Of a stretch of DNA of 64,000 nucleotides, positions 33,107 through 42,129 are shown piece by piece (position 1 is the stretch's first letter; each line of letters opens with the position of its first letter). The notes below the pieces were generated by a model, which saw nothing but the letters and a program-made list of their open reading frames with translations, was not told where the DNA came from and did no database searches. The position numbers were made by a program, and so were the translations under genes. The stretch is from Timema cristinae. Taxonomy: Eukaryota > Arthropoda > Insecta > Phasmatodea > Timematidae. The stretch lies in contig JBCFYV010011135.1 in NCBI GenBank assembly GCA_039000515.1, positions 15,489,136 to 15,553,135 of the forward strand. Reading direction: 5' to 3'.

Positions 33107-33342
33107 ATGTCAGATGATGTGTTTGTACTTTGGTGGTGGTTTCGAAATAAAAAAAAAGCGAAGGTACTGGGTTCATCCTCTTATATTTGATAGGAGACAC
33201 TGCCATTATATATTAGCCAAAGAATTGTGTGCAGACCCTGATAAATTTATAAGATTTTATAGGATGAGTAAATCAGCTTTTGAGCACTTGGTGTCTAAAG
33301 CCGGCCCTCAAATAACGAAGAAGGACACTAACTACACTACTT
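33107..33342 (+). pseudogene. HARBI1-like transposase, N-terminal fragment
   Basis: The intact protein is a DDE nuclease that excises and inserts the Harbinger element together with a Myb/MADF partner. The start at 33107 gives MSDDVFVLWWWFRNKKK. After an A9 homopolymer the frame shifts, and KRRYWVHPLIFDRRH, ELCADPDKFIRFYRMS and KAGPQITKKDTNY follow. RRYWVHP, FRMS and KKDTN are hallmark blocks of the region before the DDE domain. The fragment covers about 80 residues, roughly a fifth of a full protein, then ends at the deletion junction. The catalytic domain is absent. Confidence 0.85.
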
Positions 33343-33423
33343 TAAATTGTAATCGTACAAGCACGGATGTTTTTCAATAGCTTCTACCAATTTGGTGTTA
33401 TAAATGGTGTCTTCTTTGGGCAT
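33338..33423 (-). pseudogene. MADF-domain protein, N-terminal fragment
   Basis: In Harbinger elements a Myb/MADF-type protein binds the element and helps bring the transposase to DNA. The minus strand from ATG at 33423 reads MPKEDTIYNTKLVEAIEKHP then CLYDYNLK. KLVEAIEKHPCLYD fits the first helix and conserved PxLYD of a MADF domain. It ends at the junction with the HARBI1 fragment, which points towards it. An upstream in-frame ATG at 33528 would add 35 residues without known similarity, so I prefer the 33423 start. Confidence 0.7.
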
Positions 33424-33882
33424 TGTCAAGGAATAACACTTGCACACTGCTGGTCTTGACTGTAGTTCAAATGAAACTATCCTTCCTGAAACCGTTCTGG
33501 CGAGTTTCATAAAACCACGGTTGCGCAATCGTATGGAACTATAGTTGCGTGAAACTCTGTGTGCGCATCTATCTGTTTTAACGTTGAATAGTTACATGAA
33601 ACTTAAGTTTCACGTTTCATAATACTGGTTTCATGAAACTAGTTTCGTTGGTGTGCGCCCTGCCTTATACATGTATCTACTGAAACCAACAATTAATTTA
33701 TGTTGGCTAAAAAAAATGTTTTGGTATAAAAACTGTAAACATACGTACCTTGACTTAAGTTCCCTTTCTCACCACTTTATATATGGACCTATCTTGACCC
33801 CTAATCACCTGTTCCCGATGTCTGTGCTACTGCGCTATGCTATAAACTACCTCAACACCGTCAATCCTTGACGTATAAGTCA

Positions 33883-34649
33883 TTCACGAACTAAGTTTAC
33901 CTGAATGACCGCTCGAAATGTTACTAGAAGTAATTCCTAATATATCACTATGCCAACAGCTAACATCTATCTCTTTGGATAACTGTAAAGAAAGCAGATG
34001 GTAATATATTAATGTGATAGCTAACCACAGTAATTTAGGCCAATATTATTTATATATTTATTTGAGGTCGGACACAAAGTTTATTTATAATTTTATTCCC
34101 CTTAAAAAAATATTAACACCACTTTCACAAAAACTTCTAACGAACATAGCTTCAAAATGGCGACTGACGACTCTAAACCATATTTTTGAACATAACAGTA
34201 AACAAGTTTTTTACAATGATGCAGACACGCAGTTGATGAAAATATTTTATTCAGTTAAATATTTCAAAATACGATAAAATAATCATAAAATCATTTATTG
34301 TGTATTAAAAATGACAACAATTTTCTCTTTTCCAAGTAAATACGATGCCTGTAATAAAATATATTGATGTGTGCACTATATTACAGAAAATCAGTAAAGT
34401 TCTAAAACGAAAAATAAGTACTTTAATTATGTTTAAAATATTGTTTCAAGCTGGATAAAAAAGAAATTATTTAAAAAAATGAAATAGTATGAGAAAACTT
34501 ATGTTTACGTTATTTTAAATGTAATATATAACAGGTAATTAAAGATCTTTACATTTATAACAAAACTGTGATCTTTTACAAGTGTTGGCAACCCAAAACC
34601 TAAACATATGATTTTTCGAACTGTCATCCAGGTAAAAACCTATCGTGAA
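33883..34649. mobile_element. Element H, copy 1
   Basis: 767 bp, similar throughout to 59805-60586. It starts TTCACGAACTAAGTTTACC and ends GGTAAAAACCTATCGTGAA. Comparing the two copies shows inverted ends of about 36 bp (TTCACGA, then GGATGACAG in both). Internal landmarks are GAACATAGCTTCAAAATGGC and AAGTGTTGGCAACCCAAAAC. The 87-residue ORF at 34014-34277 is not conserved in the other copy. A non-autonomous DNA transposon of unknown superfamily. Confidence 0.75.
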
Positions 34650-34985
34650 CGGAGTATAGTTTCTACTGCCACTGTCACAAAGATCCTCCTGATTCCTTAA
34701 GAAAAGGTTTCGTCTGTAATTATTACCCCAGCGAGCAGGTAAAAGCTCTTGTCTTCTTTATCTACATTAGTGATGAGATGCTGACTGCAGATTGCGTCCG
34801 AACAAGAAAGCGACTTATCTGATGACCTTTCTTTCGAGTTTACAATCCAATTTTCATAGAAAGGAGCTTATTTGACAGCTAGAAAAGGTAACTGAATCTA
34901 CTTTCAGGTGCACACACGTCAAGTCATGTGATCTACAGTTGTCACTTTTGGTACTATCAATACACGGTGCGCTAAAAAAAAAAAT
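34650..34985. other. No recognised feature
   Basis: Mixed sequence between element H and a SINE C. It ends in A and T homopolymers. Confidence 0.4.
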
Positions 34986-34994
34986 ATTTTTTTT

Positions 34995-35244
34995 AGCACC
35001 GCGTCTTACTACCCGTTTGAGCTTAACGCTTCTGTACTAATTACTATAATGGTTTTAAGGAGTAGAAAGGTTTTATTTAGAGGAAATATACCCAGATTTG
35101 CGTGGAGAATGAGTTGAAAACCATTTCGAAAAAATAAAAACCACCCTTAGTACAACTGACCGAGATTCGAACCTTTATTCCCTCATCTTCGGAAGTTTAG
35201 TACACTGCGAGAGTAGCGCTTTAGACCATGCGGCCACCGAAGTG
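34995..35244 (-). repeat. SINE C
   Basis: AGCACCGCGTCTTACTACCC at the tail, ACCGAGATTCGAACCTTTAT over the B-box, TTTAGACCATGCGGCCACCG at the head. A and T runs flank it. Confidence 0.85.
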
Positions 35245-35409
35245 GTTTTAAAAAAAAAAGTTTCTTTCTACGTTATAACATTTTCTTCTCAAAAAATATG
35301 ATTGTATCAACAATCTGCTTTGAGATATGTCAATAGGAGTAATAGTGGACTATGTCACAATGAGACCGGGAAATTAAAATACTACGTCACTGTGTGTCTG
35401 GGAGTGATT

Positions 35410-35690
35410 CTATCTGTAGTATAGTGGTCAGTGTTCCCGGCTACAGAGTCACAGGTCCAGGGTTCGATCTTCGGTACTTACAAATTTTCCTGTGATGCAG
35501 TGGGTCTGGAATGGTGTCAAACTCGACTTCGTGAGGACAAAAATTAGAAGTTTCTTGAATAAACTAGTAGCGGCTTCTGTATATAAAAATGAGATTAATT
35601 ACCAAAGGGCTCATTGTGTTGTCTACAAGACACCCTCTATATGCAAAAGTCGACACTATCTTCAACAACAGACGTATGACTCGATTGTGG
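35410..35690 (+). repeat. SINE L, copy 1
   Basis: A-box-like TAGTATAGTGGTCAGTGTTC and B-box GGGTTCGATCTTCGG, then a body with GCAGTGGGTCTGGAATG and GAGGACAAAAATTAGAAG. The body matches 61511-61760. It shares a tRNA-like head with SINE D but has a different body. Confidence 0.75.
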
Positions 35691-35736
35691 ACTAAAACCA
35701 TAAGGTTTGTGTATTGGAGTTTTATTAATTATTTGG

Positions 35737-35956
35737 CGGCCGGGGTTCAATCCTTGGTCCCGGCACAGATTTATCTGATTTCCAAACCTTTCCTTCACCT
35801 CTGACAAGACATCTTGTGAATGTGGGGAATGTCAGGCCTCCACCGTGGTTCGGATTCCACGTTAAACTGTAGGTCCTCCATTTCATCTCACAAACATCGT
35901 ACCATCACACATTAGCGTAAGTGCGTATAACCCGAACGGGTAGTAAGACGCGGTGC

Positions 35957-35990
<34 letters not shown>
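35737..35990 (+). repeat. SINE A, 5'-truncated
   Basis: Starts within the tRNA-like part at GGCGGCCGGGGTTCAATCC; the A-box is missing. The 3' end and TAA tail are normal. ATTAATTAT flanks both sides, so truncation took place at insertion. Confidence 0.9.
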
Positions 35991-35991
<1 letters not shown>

Positions 35992-35999
35992 TTAATTAT

Positions 36000-36424
36000 G
36001 TCACAATGGGAAGTATTCACATAAACCTAGGTACAATTATATTGATCTGTCTAGTTGGTCAGGCGTGCTGATCTCTCTCCTAATGTTGTGGCGTGACCGA
36101 GCCATCATGAGGTGTTACACTAAGTGGAACTGACAGGTGACAGGGGTTGGAGGAAGGGTGTTCTACTTGGCATTGACGTCAAACTGTCATCTGTCATTGT
36201 CCTTCTTTGGCACTTTATGACATATGCGAGTCTCGTCTTTATCTGAACTAGAAACATTATTAGGTGTGAGGTCAACACATCTGACTATAGACGTACTGTA
36301 CTGGGGGAAGGATTATTTTTTGTAGACCCCAAACGAGAATACGGTGCTATAAATAAGGGTGTGGAAAGAGTCTAAATTCTGAAGCTTTGGATCAAATTTC
36401 CTTCGATTCAACTTCAACACCATC
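36000..36424. other. No clear feature
   Basis: 36140-36220 has AACTGACAGGTGACAGG and AACTGTCATCTGTCATTG with TTCTTTGGCAC, a weak inverted theme that recalls MITE G. Confidence 0.35.
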
Positions 36425-36438
36425 GATAGTCTTCACAT

Positions 36439-36715
36439 AGGGTGACCTGGTGGTTTAGGGGTAAGGTGTCAGACTTTTATGCTGGGGTCCGGGGTTCAAT
36501 CCTCGGTCCCGGCACAGATTTATCTGATTTCCAAACCTTTCCTTCACCTCTGACAAGACATCTTGTGAATGTGGGGAATGCCAGGCCTACCACCGTGGTT
36601 CGGATTCCACGTTAAACTGTAGGTCCTTCATTTCATCTCACAATCACCCTACCATTACACATTAGCGTAAGTGCGTATAACCCGAACGGGTAGTAAGACG
36701 CGGTGCTAATAATAA
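36439..36715 (+). repeat. SINE A, left member of a tail-to-tail pair
   Basis: Full-length with short TAA tail. GATAGTCTTCACAT occurs on both sides. It carries the private variant GGCCTACCACCGTGG (other copies GGCCTCCACCGTGG), shared with the inverted copy 85 bp away. Confidence 0.95.
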
Positions 36716-36797
36716 TAGATAGTCTTCACATCTTAGAAATATCTCATATGAAGAAGATAACGTGGACATATTATGGACATTTTCAAATATCTCACTA

Positions 36798-36799
<2 letters not shown>

Positions 36800-36838
<39 letters not shown>

Positions 36839-36979
36839 GCACCGCGTCTTACTACCCGTTCGGGTTATACGCACTTACGCTAATGTGTAATGGTTAGGGT
36901 GATTGTGAGATGAAATGAAGGACCTACAGTTTAACGTGGAATCCGAACCACGGTGGTAGGCCTGGCATTCCCCACATTC
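36800..36979 (-). repeat. SINE A, 5'-truncated, right member of the pair
   Basis: (ATT)n then the 3' half in reverse, stopping at CCCCACATTC. ATCTCACTATA flanks both sides (36789-36799 and 36980-36990). It has CCACGGTGGTAGGCC, the same private variant as its neighbour. Confidence 0.95.
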
Positions 36980-37029
36980 ATCTCACTATAGATGACATAT
37001 TTCAGTTCAGAAACATTTTTGGCACAGCT

Positions 37030-37462
37030 TTATAAGGTGGGAGTGTAGAAAGGATAATATTTTTTTTGTAGTTTTTATAGCAAAACCATTTTTTGTAGTC
37101 AAAGTAAATCAAATATTTCTACATTAGAAAAATAAAGTTTCATTTTCTTCAAATGGTGATAACAACAATTGTTGAATATCCGTCAAAAATGTCCTGGAAT
37201 TGAATGGCATTTTTTTCTCTTCATTTAGAAAGATAGGAAGGAAGAGTCCAATAAAGCGATGGGAGGAGCAGATAACAGAAAGTGTGCAAGTGAGAGAACA
37301 GAGGTGATGATGATTTAATAAATGTATCATCAAATGATAATATGCTCATGAAAGATATAACCATATAAATAAAATTAAACTTATGTTTTTACTGGAGCAA
37401 TATTTTATTTATTTTAGTAAACAAATTTTTTCTATAAAAACTGCAAAAACATTGACCTTGAC
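37030..37462. mobile_element. MITE F containing a LINE scrap
   Basis: Left end ATAAGGTGGGAGTGTAGAAA with TCAAATGGTGATAACAACAA. Right arm TATTTTATTTATTTTAGTAA with CTATAAAAACTGCAAAAACA. About 95 bp at 37228-37325 is foreign. Confidence 0.8.
37228..37325 (+). pseudogene. Extremely 5'-truncated LINE (RT last residues)
   Basis: Inserted in MITE F. The frame reads GRKSPIKRWEEQITESVQVR then EQR and a stop, fitting the GRP-x-KRWEDQI tail of an insect LINE RT. A GATGATGAT 3' tail follows the stop. ATTTAGAAA and ATTTAATAAA at the borders may be the target duplication. It is a dead-on-arrival copy and differs from the 46-bp-array LINE. Confidence 0.6.
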
Positions 37463-37483
37463 AATATTTAAACACCATTATAG

Positions 37484-37722
37484 CTCGCTATGGTAGCTGC
37501 ATGTTCTAAGGCGCTAATCTCGCAATAGACTGGCTCCCGATGACTGAGAGATCGAGGTTCGATCTCGGTTGGGTGCATTGAGGGTGGATTTTCTTAAATG
37601 GTTTTCCACTCTACCTCTACGCAAATGCTGTTGCACTTACTCTAAATTTAACCTTCCTCATCTCTTAACACATTAGAGTAATTAGTAAAACCTGAAAGAG
37701 TATTAAGATGCGGTGCTATAAT
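37484..37722 (+). repeat. SINE C
   Basis: Head TATGGTAGCTGCATGTTCTA, B-box GAGGTTCGATCTCGG, body GGTTTTCCACTCTACCTC, tail AACCTGAAAGAGTATTAAGA. A moderately old copy. Confidence 0.85.
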
Positions 37723-38104
37723 AAACGACCAATGATTAACTTACTAAACATTCAATTTATGTGCGCATAATAAGATATAGTGTGCTTTGGTGTTTTCTCT
37801 AAGCCTTTCTATTTACCTTGATGGGCTTATTATATAGTGTAAAAATTAAAAGTAGTGTTATGTGAAAACATAAAAAGAAACCTTTTTATAGACCTACAAT
37901 ATAATATATTAACTAAATTAATTTTTGGTGTTATTTTCAACCCAAAGATTATTAAAGCAATCGGTTTAAAAATATCTTAAACATCAATAAGCAACGCTTA
38001 TCCTTGTGTTTTAACCATTACATTCATCATAATTTAGACCCTACCTTTGTAATCTGCATCGACGCATCTTCTGTTTTAATTAATCATCTTCATTATAAAA
38101 TATT
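37723..38104. other. AT-rich, no feature
   Basis: Nothing recognised before the tandem array. Confidence 0.4.
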
Positions 38105-38612
38105 TGCCTTTTCTCTAGCTCAACTCACCTTCTTCTTTACTCCACCTTCTGATTTACTTAGCCTTGTTCTTAAATACCAGCCTTTGTTGAAAATCGACTC
38201 ACCCTCAACTCAACTCCGCCTTCTTTTTTACTCAGCCTCATTCTCACATACCAGCCTTTTTTTGCATATCAACTCACCTTCTACTCAACTCCACCTCATG
38301 CTCGTTCTTGCATACTGTCCTTTTTTCGCATATCAACTCACCTTCTACTCAACTCCACCTTTGTTTCACTCATGCTCGTTCTTGCATACTGTCCTAATTT
38401 TTTACATATCAACTCACCTTCTACTCAACTCCACCTTTTGTCTCACTCAGGCTCGTTCTTGCATACTGTCCTTTTTTTGCATATCAACTCACCTTATACT
38501 CAACCCAACCTTTTAATTCACTCAGGCTCGTTCTCGCATACTGTCCTTTTTTTTTTGCATATCAACGCACCTTCTACTCAACTCCACCTTTTGTCTCACT
38601 CAGGCTCATTTT
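38105..38612. repeat. Pyrimidine-rich tandem repeat, unit about 73-75 bp
   Basis: Six or so units containing CATATCAACTCACCTTCTAC, TCAACTCCACCTTTTGTCTC and GCTCGTTCTTGCATACTGTC. The first units (from 38105) are more divergent than the last. The 170-residue ORF over it reflects the repeat, not a protein. Confidence 0.85.
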
Positions 38613-38876
38613 AATCTACGGGACACATGTTTTATCAGCTATTATGTCGACTTCTTGGTGTTGATACACACATTCAACGACGAATCGTGTGTGAATAATA
38701 TAATCAAGCTAACAGATAAAAATATAAAAAGAGCAACCAGCTGTTAAAGGTGATGATGACATGATCTACAATGAACTGATGGTCTCTATAAACAAGAGCT
38801 ATCGGAGAGTTTTAGAAATAACTCATCTGACAAGAGAGATAAGTTGCGGGGAACAGAAGGTCTCATCCCAGGATGT

Positions 38877-38913
<37 letters not shown>

Positions 38914-39196
38914 CGATTGACAGCAAGTCAAACATGTAGAGCAGTCGAGGCTTGGATAGGATAGCTTAGTGTTGGAGGAGGGGGGGGGGGGATTCACCAC
39001 TTCACATGGATACATGTGTGACAATAGCCGTGTCATATGGTCGAGATGATCAGCTCCAAAGCAATAAGGTCGGATTAAAATTCGTTTACCAGGATTACAA
39101 ACAGAAACTATGAGGAAAAAATTTAAAAGTGTTTGTTTTCGACACCGTGTCATACTGCTAGGTATGTGTAGAGATGTGATAAAGAAAAAAAAAAGT
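38613..39196. other. Unassigned, with a (GT)n microsatellite
   Basis: About 17 GT units at 38874-38908 and a G run at about 38982. The minus-strand ORF at 38863-39153 begins in the repeat and has no domain. Confidence 0.5.
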
Positions 39197-39358
39197 TCCG
39201 TTCGATCCTGGTCAGGTGCACTGAGGGTGGTTTTTCCTAAATAGTTTCCCTCTTTTACGGGTGCAATTCCTTAAAATTCAACCTTCCTCATCCCTAACAC
39301 ATTAGCGTAGTTAGTACATAGACGTATAGCCCGAATGGGTAGTAAGACGTGGTGCTAA
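39197..39358 (+). repeat. SINE C, 5'-truncated
   Basis: Starts in the B-box (GTTCGATCCTGGTCAGGTGC) and continues to CCCGAATGGGTAGTAAGACG and GTGGTGCTAAA. Confidence 0.8.
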
Positions 39359-39705
39359 AAAGTAGTAGTAAATAAACAAATGAATGAGAGCCTTTGAATA
39401 ATCGTTATGTTCATAAATCATATTTCAATTTTTTATCATCAATAATTTAATTAAAATAGTTTTAAGGTTTGCCCCACATTTGTCTCTTCCTCCCCCCTCC
39501 TCCCTCAACCCTCACCCCCGTCCCCTTCTTATGACCCACTCGTTTCTTAAGACAATACATTTTTAAGTATAATAGGCTCCAAGTGCCACCTTTACAATCT
39601 AAACCCTCCACTGAAGGCCGCCACAACAGAGAATTTTAATATTCAAAATTTCCCGGTAAATTTTCATCTCTAGATATGTGAAATGGAACATTTTTTGTTC
39701 AGTAA

Positions 39706-39707
<2 letters not shown>

Positions 39708-39754
<47 letters not shown>

Positions 39755-40019
39755 GCACCGCGTCTTACTACCCGTTCAGGTTATACGCACTTACGCTAAT
39801 GTGTAATGGTAGGGTGATTGTGAGATGAAATGAAGGACCTACAGTTTAACGTAGAATCCGAACCACGGTGGAGGCCTGGCATTCCCCACATTCACAAGAT
39901 GTCTTGTCAGAGGTGAAGGAAGGGTTTGGTAATCAGATAAATCTGTTCCGGTACCGAGGATTGATCCCCGGCCGCCAGCACAGAAGTATTGACACCTTAC
40001 CCCTAGACCGCCAGGTCAC
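39708..40019 (-). repeat. SINE A, left member of a head-to-head pair
   Basis: (ATT)n and full reverse SINE A. TGTTCAGTAAA flanks both sides. Private variants read in sense are GTCAATACTTCTGTG (family GTCAGACTTCTGTG) and GGTACCGGAACAG (family GGTCCCGGCACAG). Confidence 0.95.
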
Positions 40020-40074
40020 CTGTTCAGTAAAATTTACCGACAATTGTTTCCTTAATTTTCCTTTTTTACGGGGT

Positions 40075-40356
40075 GACCTGGTGGTCTAGAGGTAAGGTGT
40101 CAATACTTCTGTGCTGGCGGCCGGGTTCAATCCTCGGTACCGGAACAGATTTATCTGATTACCAAACCCTTCCTTCACCTCTGACAAGACATCCTGTGAA
40201 TGTGGGGAATGCCAGGCCTCCACCGTGGTTCGGATTCCACGTTAAACTGTAGGTCCTTCATTTCATCTCACGATCACCCTACCATTACACATTAGCGTAA
40301 GTGCGTATAACCCGAACGGGTAGTAAGACGCGGTGCTAATAATAATAATAATAATA

Positions 40357-40400
<44 letters not shown>
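40075..40400 (+). repeat. SINE A, right member of a head-to-head pair
   Basis: Full-length with a long TAA tail. TTTTTTACGG flanks both sides, different from its neighbour's duplication. It nevertheless carries the same private variants GTCAATACTTCTGTG and GGTACCGGAACAG. Confidence 0.95.
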
Positions 40401-40719
40401 TAATAATTCTTTTTTACGGAAAAAAAAGTCATTTGTTTTCCGAGAAAAAATCTAGTAGTCAAAATAGCCCAAGTTTAATTTCTCCTAAGCTCTCTTCGGT
40501 GGTCGAATGATATAATATGTAGGAGGTTTCTTCTAACTGGTGGCCGACACTGCCATTTTTGTGGTCCAAAAAGTTTCTTCGGAAAGTAATCTACTCTTGT
40601 AAATTAAAGTTGAGGCTTTTAACCGAGAAACTGAAAGTTTTTACAGGTGTGAGGAAAAGCCATTATATTTCCAACTGATGTTCATATTTAATCTCTTACT
40701 TACATTTGCTATATTATAG
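40401..40719. other. No recognised feature
   Basis: Possibly the decayed left half of the MITE F that ends at 40838, but I cannot align it. Confidence 0.35.
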
Positions 40720-40838
40720 CTAAACGTCTCTACCCAAGCAATATTTTGTACAATTTGGTATGAATTTTTTTTTTTAACTATATACAAACTGCAAAAATAC
40801 ATACCTTAATCCGCTTTTCCTTCAATTCCACCTTAAAT
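40720..40838. mobile_element. MITE F right arm
   Basis: AAGCAATATTTTGTACAATT, CAAACTGCAAAAATACATAC and CTTCAATTCCACCTTAA at the end. The left arm is missing or unrecognisable. Confidence 0.65.
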
Positions 40839-42129
40839 ATTTTATGCTCAGGTGATACTCAAACTCCGACCCCTCAATGCTAAGGCAACGAATAGGACTT
40901 CCCTTTCAGCCTTTTTTTTCTTCTTCCTCAGCACCTTGGAGCCGGAGCTACGACTAGAGCGCTCCACTGCGGATATGACTGGAATTAATCACAGGGGACG
41001 TTAATAGTAGCGATGAGTTCCCGTCTCCGGAAGTGGAAATAATTTCCTCCCCGGCCTTCCACCCCCCCCCCCCCCCTCAAACCACCCGTCCTCTTGTCCC
41101 CCTTGCCCCTCTTCCATTGCCGTACAACGACCAAGGGAAAACGTAGGGTCGATATTTTGACTCACAGTAATGTCACGTGGTCCCACAACACCGATGTTTT
41201 AACCACTTTATAGTCGGTGATGGCTATAATGACTATACTAATTCAACTTAACAAACGTAAATAATGTGAGATATAAGGGCTGAAGAGTGTTTTTATGATC
41301 TTTTACTTAGAACATTAAAATAAATATTTAAATATTTTTTTTAAAGATTAGTGTAGTGTTTTTGAATGCATTATACAAACGTGAAATAAGACATGGTCCT
41401 TTTTTATGCGAATATTGGTCAAGTAAGCCTATGTAGATTTTAATAAAAATTATCGATACCTAAATTACACATATATTTTTACTAAGTGGAAGAGGACCTT
41501 TTTTTTTCCAGAAATTGCCAGAAAAAATAGTACCAACTGCACTATTATAATTTTTTTCTGAATATTAATAGAAAAAAAGGTTATAGTCTAAACAAAATCT
41601 TTCCCTCTACAAAAAGACAAAGGCAAATTTTTTTTTTTTAAATAATTTGACTACTTAGGTTTGAGTAGATGATTATATCTACTATTTTTAGAAGACAAAT
41701 GCCTTTTATTTACAGACTTTTAGCATCGAAATCCAACTTTTTATCTAATGAGATATAATCTTCTTTTACTATAAAACAGGGCCTCTAATGATATATTATT
41801 CTCTCGCCCTACGAATGCAGGTATATTTCCTTTAAATCTACCCCACTCATCCCTTCCCCATTATCGTAATCTTAAGAATGACCTAGACGTTTACTAGGAA
41901 TTTTGATAACTTTTTAGTTTTAGTATCATAGAAATATCTTTCTCTTCATCAGTTTTTTACTATCTAATTCAAAAAAGTATATTAATAAATGTAAACCTAA
42001 TGCTACCTTAAAAGTCGAGAAGAGATTTACGGCGTTTAAAAACAAATTACTTATGAAAATGTTTGTTTTAATAAGGGATTAAGATAATGGAATGTGAATG
42101 AGGTTACATAATGAACAGTTACATGCCAT
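40839..42129. other. No gene recognised
   Basis: A C run at 41060-41077, then AT-rich DNA. 41808-41870 (ACGAATGCAGGTATATTTCC) may be a SINE C body scrap. Confidence 0.4.

Larger units (their letters stand above)
32990..33661. mobile_element. PIF/Harbinger deletion derivative
   Basis: About 672 bp. The ends AGGGCGCACACTAACGAAAC and GTTTCGTTGGTGTGCGCCCT form inverted repeats of about 35 bp, and further GTTTCATGAAAC palindromes lie inside both ends. From the left comes the start of a HARBI1-like nuclease; from the right, in the opposite direction, the start of a MADF-domain protein. The two meet at about 33340. Autonomous Harbinger elements carry exactly these two genes, so this is an internal deletion that kept both outer ends. 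A 3-bp target duplication was not clear. Confidence 0.85.
32340..33765. mobile_element. MITE F with at least two insertions
   Basis: Left arm 32365-32470 (TTAGGCAGTTTTTATAGCAA, GATTAAATATTGCTTTTGTA). Middle and right pieces lie at about 32900-32989 (CTATGCCCACAAGAAATATT) and 33662-33765 (ATCTACTGAAACC, GGTATAAAAACTGTAAACAT). A possible further insert lies at about 32550-32880 (GTTAACCAAACTTCGCTTTA). The Harbinger element fills 32990-33661. Confidence 0.65.

Noticed and set aside
38004..38516. 170-residue Ser/Leu/Phe-rich ORF, possible secreted or membrane protein
   Set aside because: It lies over the 73-75-bp tandem repeat. The unit phase shifts and there is no domain or conserved start.
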